This document shows positions 8,226-15,873 of a DNA stretch of 41,484 nucleotides, in pieces (the stretch's first letter is position 1; each line of letters opens with the position of its first letter). The stretch is from assembly GCA_026706845.1 (NCBI GenBank), contig JAPOXY010000246.1, positions 1 through 41,484 of the forward strand, read 5' to 3'. Under the pieces are notes generated by a model. The model saw nothing but the letters and a program-made list of their open reading frames with translations. It ran no database searches and was not told the DNA's origin. Position numbers and translations under genes: made by a program. This DNA is from Gemmatimonadota bacterium (GTDB lineage: Bacteria > Latescibacterota > UBA2968).

Positions 8226-9700
8226 TTTTGAGTATTGATCAGGGCACTACGGGGACAACTGCGTTGGTGTTGGATTCTCAGGGAGAAATTTTGGGACGGG
8301 GATATTCGGAGTTTCGACAAATTTTTCCGCGTCCCGGATGGGTATCGCACGATGCAACGGAGATATGGGATACGACACTGAAAGTTATTGGCCTCGCAAT
8401 CGCAGAGGCGGGGATAGATGCCTCAGACGTAAAAGGCATTGGTATTGCCAATCAGCGCGAGACGACTGTCTTATGGGACCGGAGAACGGGTGAACCCGTT
8501 CACGACGCGATTGTCTGGCAGTGTCGGCGCACGGCGGATTTGTGTGCCCTATATCGCGCAGATGGTCTCGAAGACATGGTCCGTGAAAAGACGGGACTGG
8601 TCATTGATGCTTATTTTTCGGCGAGTAAGATCGTGTGGTTGCTCGATCGCGTCTATGGCCTGCGCGAGGGGGCAGAGCAGGGTGAGGTGTGTTTTGGCAC
8701 TGTGGATAGTTTTTTGTTGTACAAACTCACGGGGGGGACTGTTCACGCGACTGATTATACCAATGCATCGCGCACGATGATTTACAATATTCACAAGAGG
8801 AAGTGGGATGACGAGCTGTTGGAGATTTTTGATATTCCCGAGGGCATACTTCCCAAAGTGCGATCATCGTCTGGCGACTTTGGAACCACTGTGGATTTGG
8901 GCATCTTGCCTGCGGGCATTCCCATTGGCGGGATTGCAGGCGATCAGCAAGCCGCGCTTTTTGGGCAACGCGGCGTTTTCAAAGGCGATATTAAAAATAC
9001 GTATGGCACGGGGTGTTTTACACTTTTTCAAACGGGAGATCGGGCTGTACAATCCGCGCATGGTCTGTTGACGACGCTTGCGTGTGGGCCTTCTGGACGC
9101 GTATCCCACGCACTTGAGGGCGCGGTGTTCAGCGCGGGCGCAACGGTTCAATGGCTGCGCGATGGTTTGGGGATTATTGATACCGCTGCTGAGACCGAGG
9201 CCTGGTCCCAGGCGATTGACGATACGGGAGGTGTGTATTTTGTTCCCGCATTTACTGGTTTGGGTGCGCCGCACTGGGATGCGGATGCACGGGGGATGAT
9301 TGTGGGGATTACGCGGGGCACAGGGCGCGCTCACCTCGCGCGCGCAGCCCTGGAGTCCATTGCCTATCAGTCCACCGATCTCGTCCATGCGATGGCTGCC
9401 GATGCCGGTCAGTCTGTGGCGAGTTTGCTCGTGGATGGAGGAGCTGTGGTGAATGATTTTTTAATGCAGTTTCAGGCAGATATTCTGGATGTGCCGGTGA
9501 TTCGTCCAAAGCAGGTGGAGACGACCGCGTTGGGGGCGGGGATGCTGGCGGGATTGGCTACGGGCGTGTGGGATGATGCTGTAGCGCTTGCCGATATTAA
9601 CCCACCGCAACGCACCTTTGAGCCTGCGATGTCGCAGGATCGCCGCGAGGCATTGCTGGCTGGCTGGCACAAAGCAGTGGAGCGAACACTGTTGGCGTAA
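8222..9700 (+). CDS. glpK: Glycerol kinase
   Basis: The 492 residues match the usual length (about 500). FGGY-family features are present in order: N-terminal phosphate loop SIDQGTTGTTALVLD, the glycerol-binding ANQRETTVLWDRRTG, DAYFSASKIVWLLD, TNASRTMIYNI, catalytic AGDQQAALFGQ, NTYGTGCF, and the C-terminal adenine-binding region LLVDGGAVVNDFLMQFQAD. It phosphorylates glycerol to sn-glycerol-3-phosphate with ATP in the cytoplasm, feeding phospholipid synthesis or glycolysis. No facilitator or GlpD gene is nearby; instead it follows lpxH with an ATGA overlap, so membrane-lipid supply is a reasonable context. It is the last gene of the plus-strand group and converges with a TPR gene 12 bases away; no clear terminator hairpin is seen there. 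Confidence 0.93.
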   Translation: MILSIDQGTTGTTALVLDSQGEILGRGYSEFRQIFPRPGWVSHDATEIWDTTLKVIGLAIAEAGIDASDVKGIGIANQRETTVLWDRRTGEPVHDAIVWQCRRTADLCALYRADGLEDMVREKTGLVIDAYFSASKIVWLLDRVYGLREGAEQGEVCFGTVDSFLLYKLTGGTVHATDYTNASRTMIYNIHKRKWDDELLEIFDIPEGILPKVRSSSGDFGTTVDLGILPAGIPIGGIAGDQQAALFGQRGVFKGDIKNTYGTGCFTLFQTGDRAVQSAHGLLTTLACGPSGRVSHALEGAVFSAGATVQWLRDGLGIIDTAAETEAWSQAIDDTGGVYFVPAFTGLGAPHWDADARGMIVGITRGTGRAHLARAALESIAYQSTDLVHAMAADAGQSVASLLVDGGAVVNDFLMQFQADILDVPVIRPKQVETTALGAGMLAGLATGVWDDAVALADINPPQRTFEPAMSQDRREALLAGWHKAVERTLLA

Positions 9701-9712
9701 CCTATAGACTGC

Positions 9713-10963
9713 TCATTGTATTTGTTTCAAATAGGCAAGATGGGTTTGGGCGGCTTTGTTTTCAGGATTGATGGCGAGCATATCGCGGTAGTGCTGACCA
9801 GCTACTGCGATATCGTTTTTTTGTTCCGCAATGATGGCCAATCCGTGTAGAATGCGGGTATTTTCCGGGCGCTGTTCTCGGATGTGTAACAGCAGTATTT
9901 CAACATCATCAATATAGTCGGGATAATGCAGCGCTTCCTTATTTTCTTGAGACAATGCCAGGAGATTTAACAAAGGATTCACACTGCCTGCAACGCCGCT
10001 ACCTCGACGCGGTTTGAGATCAATTTTATCCCCAATTTCGGGCAGACCGAGAACAATGGCTTCAATCAGGGATTCAGCCGCTTCATCTAACCGATCCAGT
10101 TCAATTAAAACATTGCCTCGATTATAATGCACAGCGAGATTATCGGGCACCAGTTCGGCTAAGATGTCGTAAATTTTCAGTTCTTGTTCGGAATTTTCTG
10201 TCTCGGCCAAATGTTCAGCCCGATCGTAGAGTTGCTCAATTTTAGTGCGATTTGTAGCAACGATCTCTTGCGCTTGCTTCTCCAATTCTGGATGTACCAG
10301 CAAGACGAGTTGTCCCTTTTGGTCTTGTGAAAACAGGGGCGTTTTGACTGTGTGCAGAATGTCGCCCAATTCCGAAATAATTTTGTTCAAAAACGCAGGT
10401 GATCGCGATTGAAAAACGGGTTTCCAGGTATTGAGATCATGCGATACGTCAACTGTCCACAATTCGAGAGATAAAAAACGCCTGAGCGTTGACTTCAACT
10501 GTTCTGTGGTATCAAAAAAGAACGACGTTGCGTCCCCCGCTTCTACATAGTGGTGAACGAGCCATTGACTGAATTCGCGCTGAATCACCCAGGCGTTCTC
10601 CAGACAATTGGTGAACGTGAGAATTGACCAGATCGGAATATCCGAATCTACTTTTGCAAGTGCCTGTTCAATGGTACACGGCTCACCGTCCCCATCATTC
10701 TGAGTTAGGTGAACATCGTCGATAAAGTTTTCTATGGACAATGCGCGTTTTTCTCGTTCTTTTTCTGCGATAACGAGAAAGGTCTCCTGGAAATTTTCTC
10801 TATCAATCGTCAGTGTGCGCACGAGTTCCCGATCGGTCATCACAGCACACTGTTGTATAACCCGGTCATTCATGTTCGCAAACTCAACGGTGATATGCCC
10901 GCAAAGACAAACGCTTTCGCGGGCGTTGGAAGCCTGTGGATTTTTCAGACACACTAACGTCAT
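9713..10963 (-). CDS. TPR-repeat protein with possible N-terminal cysteine motif
   Basis: From ATG 10963 the protein has 416 residues. The frame extends to a TTG at 10981, and another ATG at 10873 would remove the overlap with the upstream small gene, so the start is uncertain. If the 10963 start is right, the N-terminus has MTLVCLKNP and, 15 residues on, CLCGH, resembling half of a zinc ribbon. TPR-like helices lie near residues 265-300 (AVHYNRGNVLIELDRLDEAAE) and in the last 50 residues (HGLAIIAEQKNDIAVAGQHYRD). No signal peptide is seen, so it is probably cytoplasmic and a protein-protein interaction factor. It lies downstream of purC and a small membrane protein on the same strand. I do not recognise a specific family. 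Confidence 0.75.
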   Translation of the reverse strand: MTLVCLKNPQASNARESVCLCGHITVEFANMNDRVIQQCAVMTDRELVRTLTIDRENFQETFLVIAEKEREKRALSIENFIDDVHLTQNDGDGEPCTIEQALAKVDSDIPIWSILTFTNCLENAWVIQREFSQWLVHHYVEAGDATSFFFDTTEQLKSTLRRFLSLELWTVDVSHDLNTWKPVFQSRSPAFLNKIISELGDILHTVKTPLFSQDQKGQLVLLVHPELEKQAQEIVATNRTKIEQLYDRAEHLAETENSEQELKIYDILAELVPDNLAVHYNRGNVLIELDRLDEAAESLIEAIVLGLPEIGDKIDLKPRRGSGVAGSVNPLLNLLALSQENKEALHYPDYIDDVEILLLHIREQRPENTRILHGLAIIAEQKNDIAVAGQHYRDMLAINPENKAAQTHLAYLKQIQ

Positions 10964-11102
10964 TGCGCATCTTGCGACCAATCTTGCGGATCAGATGAAC
11001 ACCCCACCAGATTAGTGCCCCGATCACAGCCAGCACCATCCCAATGCTGCGACCACTGGCACTTTCAAGGGTCTTAAGCAAACTGTTAATTAGATCTTCC
11101 AC
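10884..11102 (-). CDS. Small single-pass membrane protein, unknown function
   Basis: The 72-residue protein starts with GTG 14 bases after the purC stop. It has an amphipathic start (EDLINSLLKTLESASG), one transmembrane segment (GMVLAVIGALIWWGVHLI, about 21-38) and a strongly basic tail. Its last 80 bases overlap the TPR gene if that gene starts at 10963, but there is no overlap if the latter starts at 10873. The tight spacing after purC and the clear membrane segment support a real gene. A weak purine-rich ribosome site precedes the GTG. No family is recognised. Confidence 0.5.
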   Translation of the reverse strand: MEDLINSLLKTLESASGRSIGMVLAVIGALIWWGVHLIRKIGRKMRNDVSVSEKSTGFQRPRKRLSLRAYHR

Positions 11103-11116
11103 TTTTGATCGCTTCT

Positions 11117-12082
11117 TTAAAAATACGGCTCGATATTTTTTTCAATGCGCTCGAGTATGGGCGTATCATCTACTTCAGTCTCAAATTGTTCGCCGGTTAC
11201 GCGCTCGAACAGGTCGATGTATCGCGCGGAGACTTGTGTGCGAATTTCGTCATCTAATTCGGGAATATTATCGTCGGAAATTCCCTTATCCACGAGCCAG
11301 AGGCGCAAAAATTCTTTGTCCAGGCTTTCGGGTTCTTCACCGCGTGCATGGAGGTCTTCATAAGAATCCAGGATCCAGTAGCGCGAGGAATCGGGCGTGT
11401 GGATCTCATCGGCAACGGTCAGATTGCCGTCTGGATCCAGGCCCATCTCGTATTTTGTATCTACCAGAATCAAACCGCGCTGTGCAGCTAATTCTGTTCC
11501 GCGTGCGAATAATTCCAGGGCTACTTTCTCGACTTCTGCCCATCTTTCTGCATCAACCAGGCCGCGCTCGACAATTTCCTCTGGCGAGATCGATTCGTCG
11601 TGATCTTCCGCTTTTGTCGTCGGCGTAATAATCGGTTCGTCAAATTTCTGATTTTTTATCATGCCATCGGGCAAATCTACGCCGCAAAATTTTCTCACAC
11701 CGTTATTGTAATTTGTCCATACTGAGGTGTCCGTGCTACCGGTCAGGTAGCGCCGCACGACGATTTCGACGAGTAGCATATCGAGTTCGCGTGCAACCGT
11801 CACATTGGGGTCGGGTACGTCAAGTACCTGATTGGGCACGATATCGGCGGTCTGATCAAACCAGTATTTTGCCGTTTTGTTCAATACTTGTCCCTTCAAG
11901 GGAATTGCGCCGAGCACATGGTCAAACGCACTTTGCCGATCTGTGGTGATGAGAATGCGCTTGTCTTCGAGCAGATAGATGTCCCGCACTTTCCCTTTCT
12001 GGTATTGATTCGTCCAGCGGTCAAATTTGGCCTCCAACAAACAGTTATTCAGTTGTGAACGGATTTGTGCTTGAGAAATCAT
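11117..12082 (-). CDS. purC: Phosphoribosylaminoimidazole-succinocarboxamide synthase (SAICAR synthetase)
   Basis: The 321-residue enzyme joins aspartate to CAIR using ATP in de novo purine synthesis. Family signatures are clear: GKVRDIYLLEDKRILITTDRQSAFD near the N-terminus, LKGQVLNKTAKYWF, VEIVVRRYLTGSTDTSVW, TPTTKAEDHD, LILVDTKYEMG and DEIHTPDSSRYW. It is longer than the E. coli enzyme (237 residues) and closer to the roughly 300-residue form found in yeast and many bacteria. The frame is open to 12118, but the ATG at 12082 follows AAAGGAG with a nine-base spacer and is the clear start. No other purine genes are adjacent. A small membrane protein gene follows on the same strand. Confidence 0.95.
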   Translation of the reverse strand: MISQAQIRSQLNNCLLEAKFDRWTNQYQKGKVRDIYLLEDKRILITTDRQSAFDHVLGAIPLKGQVLNKTAKYWFDQTADIVPNQVLDVPDPNVTVARELDMLLVEIVVRRYLTGSTDTSVWTNYNNGVRKFCGVDLPDGMIKNQKFDEPIITPTTKAEDHDESISPEEIVERGLVDAERWAEVEKVALELFARGTELAAQRGLILVDTKYEMGLDPDGNLTVADEIHTPDSSRYWILDSYEDLHARGEEPESLDKEFLRLWLVDKGISDDNIPELDDEIRTQVSARYIDLFERVTGEQFETEVDDTPILERIEKNIEPYF

Positions 12083-12110
12083 GGATATACACTCCTTTAA
12101 AAAAATAAAT

Positions 12111-12152
12111 GCAACCACCGATTAACACAGATGGACACGGATAATACGAATG
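12111..12152 (+). repeat. Dispersed repeat, copy A (downstream of the MazF-type toxin gene)
   Basis: The stretch starts GCAACCACCG and continues with a degenerate roughly 11-base periodic pattern (ACACAGATGGACACGG). The same pattern occurs inverted at 12882-12917 and again at 31671-31733, where it also begins GCAACCAC. It fills part of the 115-base gap between the toxin stop and the purC start. It encodes nothing visible and looks like a decayed dispersed repeat. Confidence 0.6.
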
Positions 12153-12197
12153 AATAGTTAGTGGGGGAGGGGATTGGTTTCATCTTCCAGCCATTCA

Positions 12198-12551
12198 TTA
12201 GAGTGCCAGCACCGCACGGAGTAGTCTATCTACTTCGACTTGCAATTGCGGACCAAGACTTCCGAGACGACGGATAATGATTGACCGTTCTACTGTAGCT
12301 AATTTGTGCATCCGGATGACGGACGTAACGCGCAAGCCTGTCGAGGTAAACTCCGGGTGATTAGACTCAACAGTGTAGTCGGTGGGAGCAAGCGTCCCGC
12401 GCACAACGCTGGAAATTGCCACGAGCACTATGTCATCTCCGAGTTGTCCCTGGGACACGATCACTGCGGGGCGAAGGGTAGTACCGGTCAAATCGGTAAA
12501 TGGAAACCGCGCCAGGACCACATTGCCACGAGAGAGCGTTGGGTGCGTCAC
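12198..12551 (-). CDS. MazF/PemK-type toxin (endoribonuclease family)
   Basis: The 117-residue protein has the compact PemK/MazF beta-barrel pattern. GNVVLARFPFTDLTGTTLRPAVIVSQ near the N-terminus carries the conserved Arg-Pro-Ala-Val-Ile-Val strand, followed by VLVAISSVV and GLRVTSVIRMHKLATVERSII. MazF toxins cut single-stranded RNA and arrest growth when free of antitoxin. It starts inside the end of the antitoxin gene (ATGA at 12548-12551), the normal antitoxin-first order with coupled translation. Direct evidence of activity is lacking, but no residue of the core pattern looks damaged. Confidence 0.88.
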   Translation of the reverse strand: MTHPTLSRGNVVLARFPFTDLTGTTLRPAVIVSQGQLGDDIVLVAISSVVRGTLAPTDYTVESNHPEFTSTGLRVTSVIRMHKLATVERSIIIRRLGSLGPQLQVEVDRLLRAVLAL

Positions 12552-12778
12552 ACTGGTTCCCCATCCTTAGAGGAGTAAATGTCTTCTCCTTCTTCATTCC
12601 AGAAGTCAAATGCGCCACTTTCTTCTGCGAGGCGCATAATATCCTCTGCTGTTACATCATCTTCCTGTCTCTGCACAGTAATATCTTCATAGCGCTGTGC
12701 CAGTTTTACCAGCAGTTCGAGTTCGCTTTGCGGAACTAGCACTTTCTCACCGATACATTGTATGTGAATCGTTGCCAT
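12548..12778 (-). CDS. Antitoxin of the MazF-type pair
   Basis: This 76-residue acidic protein begins MATIHIQCIGEKVLVPQSELELL and ends with FDFWNEEGEDIYSSKDGEPV. The Trp/Asn/Glu-Glu-Asp-Ile-Tyr-rich tail is the type of segment with which such antitoxins wrap and inhibit MazF. A perfect AGGAG lies five bases before the ATG, stronger than the toxin's own site, as expected where antitoxin must exceed toxin. It probably also represses its own promoter, although I see no clear operator. It is not a standard MazE/AbrB sequence by eye. Confidence 0.8.
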   Translation of the reverse strand: MATIHIQCIGEKVLVPQSELELLVKLAQRYEDITVQRQEDDVTAEDIMRLAEESGAFDFWNEEGEDIYSSKDGEPV

Positions 12779-12881
12779 TGTGGCTCCTGTTCAGGGTTTT
12801 AAGTACGCTTCACAAGATATCCATCTGGACAGGCTTTGTGGAAGCAAGCACTTTAAGCGCAGAGATTAGCGGATGTTTTTG

Positions 12882-12917
12882 CCTTCTATCTGTGTCCATC
12901 TGCGTCCATCTGCGGAT
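12882..12917 (-). repeat. Dispersed repeat, copy B (inverted, upstream of the antitoxin gene)
   Basis: Read on the minus strand this contains the pattern GCAGATGGACGCAGATGG followed by ACACAGATAG, the same periodic unit as copy A but in the opposite orientation. Copies A and B therefore flank the MazF-type toxin-antitoxin pair. It lies in the 144-base gap between the antitoxin start and the end of the DUF6785-type gene. Confidence 0.6.
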
Positions 12918-12922
12918 GCTCT

Positions 12923-14911
12923 TTAAGCCGCGCGGAAATGCACTGCGTGGCCCCTTTCTGGGAACCAGATTATATCCAGAATCATGGACAGGGCAACGCC
13001 CAGGACATAGCCGACGAGCAAGCCGATGAAAAAGGGTCTCGATTTGTGATAGACAGAGGGACCGCCCACTTTGAGCATCACCAGCTTGATCAGCCAGGCA
13101 ATAAATAATGTGAAACTGCTGGCGCGAATCAACGGGGTTCCCGAAAGCGCGAGGCCCACTGGATGCAGGGGCCACCACACAAACCTATGGCGCATAAAAA
13201 TGAGACCGATCATCGCCAGGCCGCCTATGCCGAAAAAGGCCAGATTTTCGGGGTAATCCACGTAAAAGGGCGGATTGTCGGCATTCTTGATCGCGTTGGC
13301 GGCAGGCCTAAAATAATTGCGCGCACTTCTGGGAATCTCGTGGACATTAAAATTAAATGCGCCTTCGTTATAGCCCAGGTTCAAAGTGAGAAAAATGCTC
13401 GTTACAAAACTTACCGCAAAAGCCATGTAAAGCGCTGCTATCAACTTGCGGCGGTTGTCGGTGATGCCCTCGGATAACTTGCCAACCTGTGCAGTCGCCG
13501 GCAAAAACAAGCCCTTGGCATTCCCCGTAATCAAATTGGCAAAGCGAAACGCCACATGCGTGGTGGGTGGAATTCCGACATTGCCGAAAAAAGGCGCCAC
13601 GTAATTCCAAGCAATCCCCGGTATCTGCGTGTAGGGCATGCCGGTGTCTGACAGAATTTTCGCCATTCCAATATATCCACACACACACGCCATTAGCAGC
13701 AGGGCACTGATGATGGGGTCCATGTTCATCTGCATCATCCAGATAAACAAAAACGCGAGGCCAGCTACCACACCGACCACGGCGGCGCGGTAGGACAATA
13801 GCTCATCGCGGTCATCTATGCTGTCGTCTTTGCCGAGGGCTTTCATGATCACATCCCGCAAATGTAGCCGCGCCACCCAGAACATCGAAATCACCAGCAC
13901 GACAAACGCGCCGCGCGTCTGCCATTGGTACACGCCGCGATAGGCAGCGGGGACCATGGATTTATATCCCAACTTATTGAGCCAGCCGCCTTCGACAATG
14001 AAGAGGAGATCGAATACCCATAAACTGAGTAGCACGTCGAGGCTGGCAAAATAGGAGAAAAAGATGGAAAACAAGCCCACCGATGCCCGAATGCGCGGGA
14101 ATTGTGGATCAATCATATGCCATCTGCCTCCGTGAATGGGAAAGCGCGGGAAATTTGGCAAAAAGTAATTGATACAATTCCAGGCGATCATGCCAAATGC
14201 CAGTGCGAATCCAACCCAGAACAGGCGATTGTACATAAAGCCGGGCAATGTGCGTTTGTCGCCTCCCGGTTCGGACATCATATTGATCAGGGGAGCCATG
14301 GCTGGATATGCCAGACGTTCGTTTTGCACCCACTGTTTTCTAAAAATGACGCCTATACAGACCAGTACCACAAACGCCGCCGTAAAAGCCATGAACCACC
14401 AGAACAGTGGTAGCACCCAGATATCCCAGGGGATGGGCGCGCCTTCGGGGCGGCCTTCGAAAAACCACGCTATTCCATTGCCCTCATTGGTGGGGATTAA
14501 AAAATCGGGCAGATGTGGGTGTAGCAATTCAGCCCAGTTGTTGTCTTCGGTCGCATAGAAATACGGCGCAGAAATATACCCGATTAAATAGCCTGTGCTG
14601 CCCCAGATCGGCATGGTTGCGCCCACGAGGCCCATCGACAAAATGGTGTGCCATTCCCCGGATTGAAGTGAGAATCGCGCAAGTCTGCCCAGCACTGCTA
14701 TTGCGATGAGCATGGTGATAAACACGATGAGCATGGCCATTGGAATGTGCGATAGCACCATGCGCGAGCCGTGATAATAAAACCGAACATAGACCGCAAT
14801 CACGTCCAGCAGGACCACCAGGAGCAGGCCCAAACCGATGGCTCGCGGCGTAATACCCCCGCGAGGGGATTGTTCGGATTCGCGCCTAATATTTGGTACT
14901 TGTGTTGCCAT
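12923..14911 (-). CDS. Polytopic membrane protein, DUF6785/DUF6784-like
   Basis: The 662-residue protein has some 12-14 hydrophobic segments. Examples are AIGLGLLLVVLLDVIAVYV near the start, VLPLFWWFMAFTAAFVVLVCIGVIF and RAAVVGVVAGLAFLFIWMM. Conserved-looking loops include NERLAYPAMAPLINMM and, near the end, RFVWWPLHPVGLALSGTPL. I associate this pattern with the DUF6785/DUF6784 family of uncharacterised membrane proteins common in Poribacteria-like and planctomycete-like genomes; the PLHPVG loop suggests a transporter but no substrate is known. AAGGA precedes the ATG by about nine bases. It lies 28 bases after a PhyH-family oxygenase, so the two are probably co-transcribed, perhaps importing the oxygenase substrate. 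Confidence 0.75.
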   Translation of the reverse strand: MATQVPNIRRESEQSPRGGITPRAIGLGLLLVVLLDVIAVYVRFYYHGSRMVLSHIPMAMLIVFITMLIAIAVLGRLARFSLQSGEWHTILSMGLVGATMPIWGSTGYLIGYISAPYFYATEDNNWAELLHPHLPDFLIPTNEGNGIAWFFEGRPEGAPIPWDIWVLPLFWWFMAFTAAFVVLVCIGVIFRKQWVQNERLAYPAMAPLINMMSEPGGDKRTLPGFMYNRLFWVGFALAFGMIAWNCINYFLPNFPRFPIHGGRWHMIDPQFPRIRASVGLFSIFFSYFASLDVLLSLWVFDLLFIVEGGWLNKLGYKSMVPAAYRGVYQWQTRGAFVVLVISMFWVARLHLRDVIMKALGKDDSIDDRDELLSYRAAVVGVVAGLAFLFIWMMQMNMDPIISALLLMACVCGYIGMAKILSDTGMPYTQIPGIAWNYVAPFFGNVGIPPTTHVAFRFANLITGNAKGLFLPATAQVGKLSEGITDNRRKLIAALYMAFAVSFVTSIFLTLNLGYNEGAFNFNVHEIPRSARNYFRPAANAIKNADNPPFYVDYPENLAFFGIGGLAMIGLIFMRHRFVWWPLHPVGLALSGTPLIRASSFTLFIAWLIKLVMLKVGGPSVYHKSRPFFIGLLVGYVLGVALSMILDIIWFPERGHAVHFRAA

Positions 14912-14939
14912 CCTCGATGTTCCTTAAAGAAATATGCAC

Positions 14940-15674
14940 CTACAGTGCGCGTCCGCGCAAAACCTCGCGGCATTGTCCTTCGCTATTGCCCGTCACATTA
15001 TAGGCAAAGGTATTCATACGGCGATCTCGATGCGATGTATTTGGTGCTGATCCATGGATGGTCAATGCGCTAAAAAAGACCCCATCACCCGGTTCCATCG
15101 CCACGGGTACCGCGTCTTCCCGATGGCGATAGTGCCCCGGCAAAAATACGCCAAAACTCGTTTGTGCGCGTTCGTGTTCTTGCAAGCCCCATTTGTGGCT
15201 GCCGGGGATGAATTGAATACATCCGTTTTCATCATCTGCGCCGTCAATGGCGAGTTGACAATTTACCATTAAAGGCCGATTGTCTTCGCGTTTCCAATAC
15301 GCGTAATCCTGATGCCAGGGTATTGCCGTGCCATCGCGCGAGGCTTTCATCAATAGCTTGCTGTGATACAGTGAGACATTCGGCCCGATCAGCCCTTCTA
15401 TGATATCCAACATATCATCGCAGCGCAATGCGCGATTTAATCCCTCGCTGATTACTTCGCTGTGCATCAACTGCCGGATGCGCCTGGGCAGGTGTTCATC
15501 CTCAAATTCTTCCCACGAGATCCCGATCCCGTCAGGCGTGTTTTCTGCCATTCGCTCGTGCAAGCCCGCAATCTCGCGTTCGATATGGGAAATTTCACAG
15601 GATGAAATCAGTCCCTTTTTTAACACATATCCATTTTTTTCGTAAAATGCCTTTTCTGCATCTGTTAGTCCCAT
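14940..15674 (-). CDS. Phytanoyl-CoA dioxygenase (PhyH) family Fe(II)/2-oxoglutarate oxygenase
   Basis: The 244-residue enzyme has an intact facial triad: HxD in WHQDYAYW (His121, Asp123) and the distal His in TIHGSAPN (His207), followed by the 2-oxoglutarate-binding Arg in HRDRRMNTFAY (Arg218 or Arg219). IPGSHKWG (157-163) and MEPGDGVFF are further family motifs. It should couple 2-oxoglutarate decarboxylation to hydroxylation of a small substrate in the cytoplasm. The frame is open to 15701, but ATG 15674 has AGGAG six bases upstream, matching the MGLTDAEKAFYEKNGY opening usual for the family. It is the first gene of an operon with the DUF6785-type membrane protein. Confidence 0.9.
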   Translation of the reverse strand: MGLTDAEKAFYEKNGYVLKKGLISSCEISHIEREIAGLHERMAENTPDGIGISWEEFEDEHLPRRIRQLMHSEVISEGLNRALRCDDMLDIIEGLIGPNVSLYHSKLLMKASRDGTAIPWHQDYAYWKREDNRPLMVNCQLAIDGADDENGCIQFIPGSHKWGLQEHERAQTSFGVFLPGHYRHREDAVPVAMEPGDGVFFSALTIHGSAPNTSHRDRRMNTFAYNVTGNSEGQCREVLRGRAL

Positions 15675-15704
15675 TGGATACTCCTGTGTAGTTTCAACCA
15701 ACCA

Positions 15705-15768
15705 TCTAATTTACAAATTATGACGCGCTCTTGCAAAATCATTTATATTGTATAGCGTGTAAATTAGA
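15705..15768. promoter_or_regulatory. 11-bp perfect inverted repeat between divergent genes, possible operator
   Basis: TCTAATTTACA (15705-15715) and its exact reverse complement TGTAAATTAGA (15758-15768) lie about 53 bases apart, near five helical turns. They sit in the gap between the PhyH-family oxygenase (minus strand) and the first propeller gene (plus strand). The segment between the arms is AT-rich and contains TACAAT-like hexamers on the minus strand. The arrangement would suit a dimeric regulator acting on one or both genes. No regulator gene is nearby. Confidence 0.4.
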
Positions 15769-15873
15769 AATAGGGAACAGAAATAGAGTGGTTGACGTAT
15801 AATTGAGATTGAGCGCGTTTTTTATGCTCCACTTTTTTCACCGCCCAATTGGGCACTAAAATAAGGAAAGCCG

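Noticed and set aside
15792-15803. TTGACG followed directly by TATAAT upstream of the first propeller gene
   Set aside because: The two hexamers touch each other, so they cannot act together as -35 and -10 elements; no matching partner lies 16-18 bases away.
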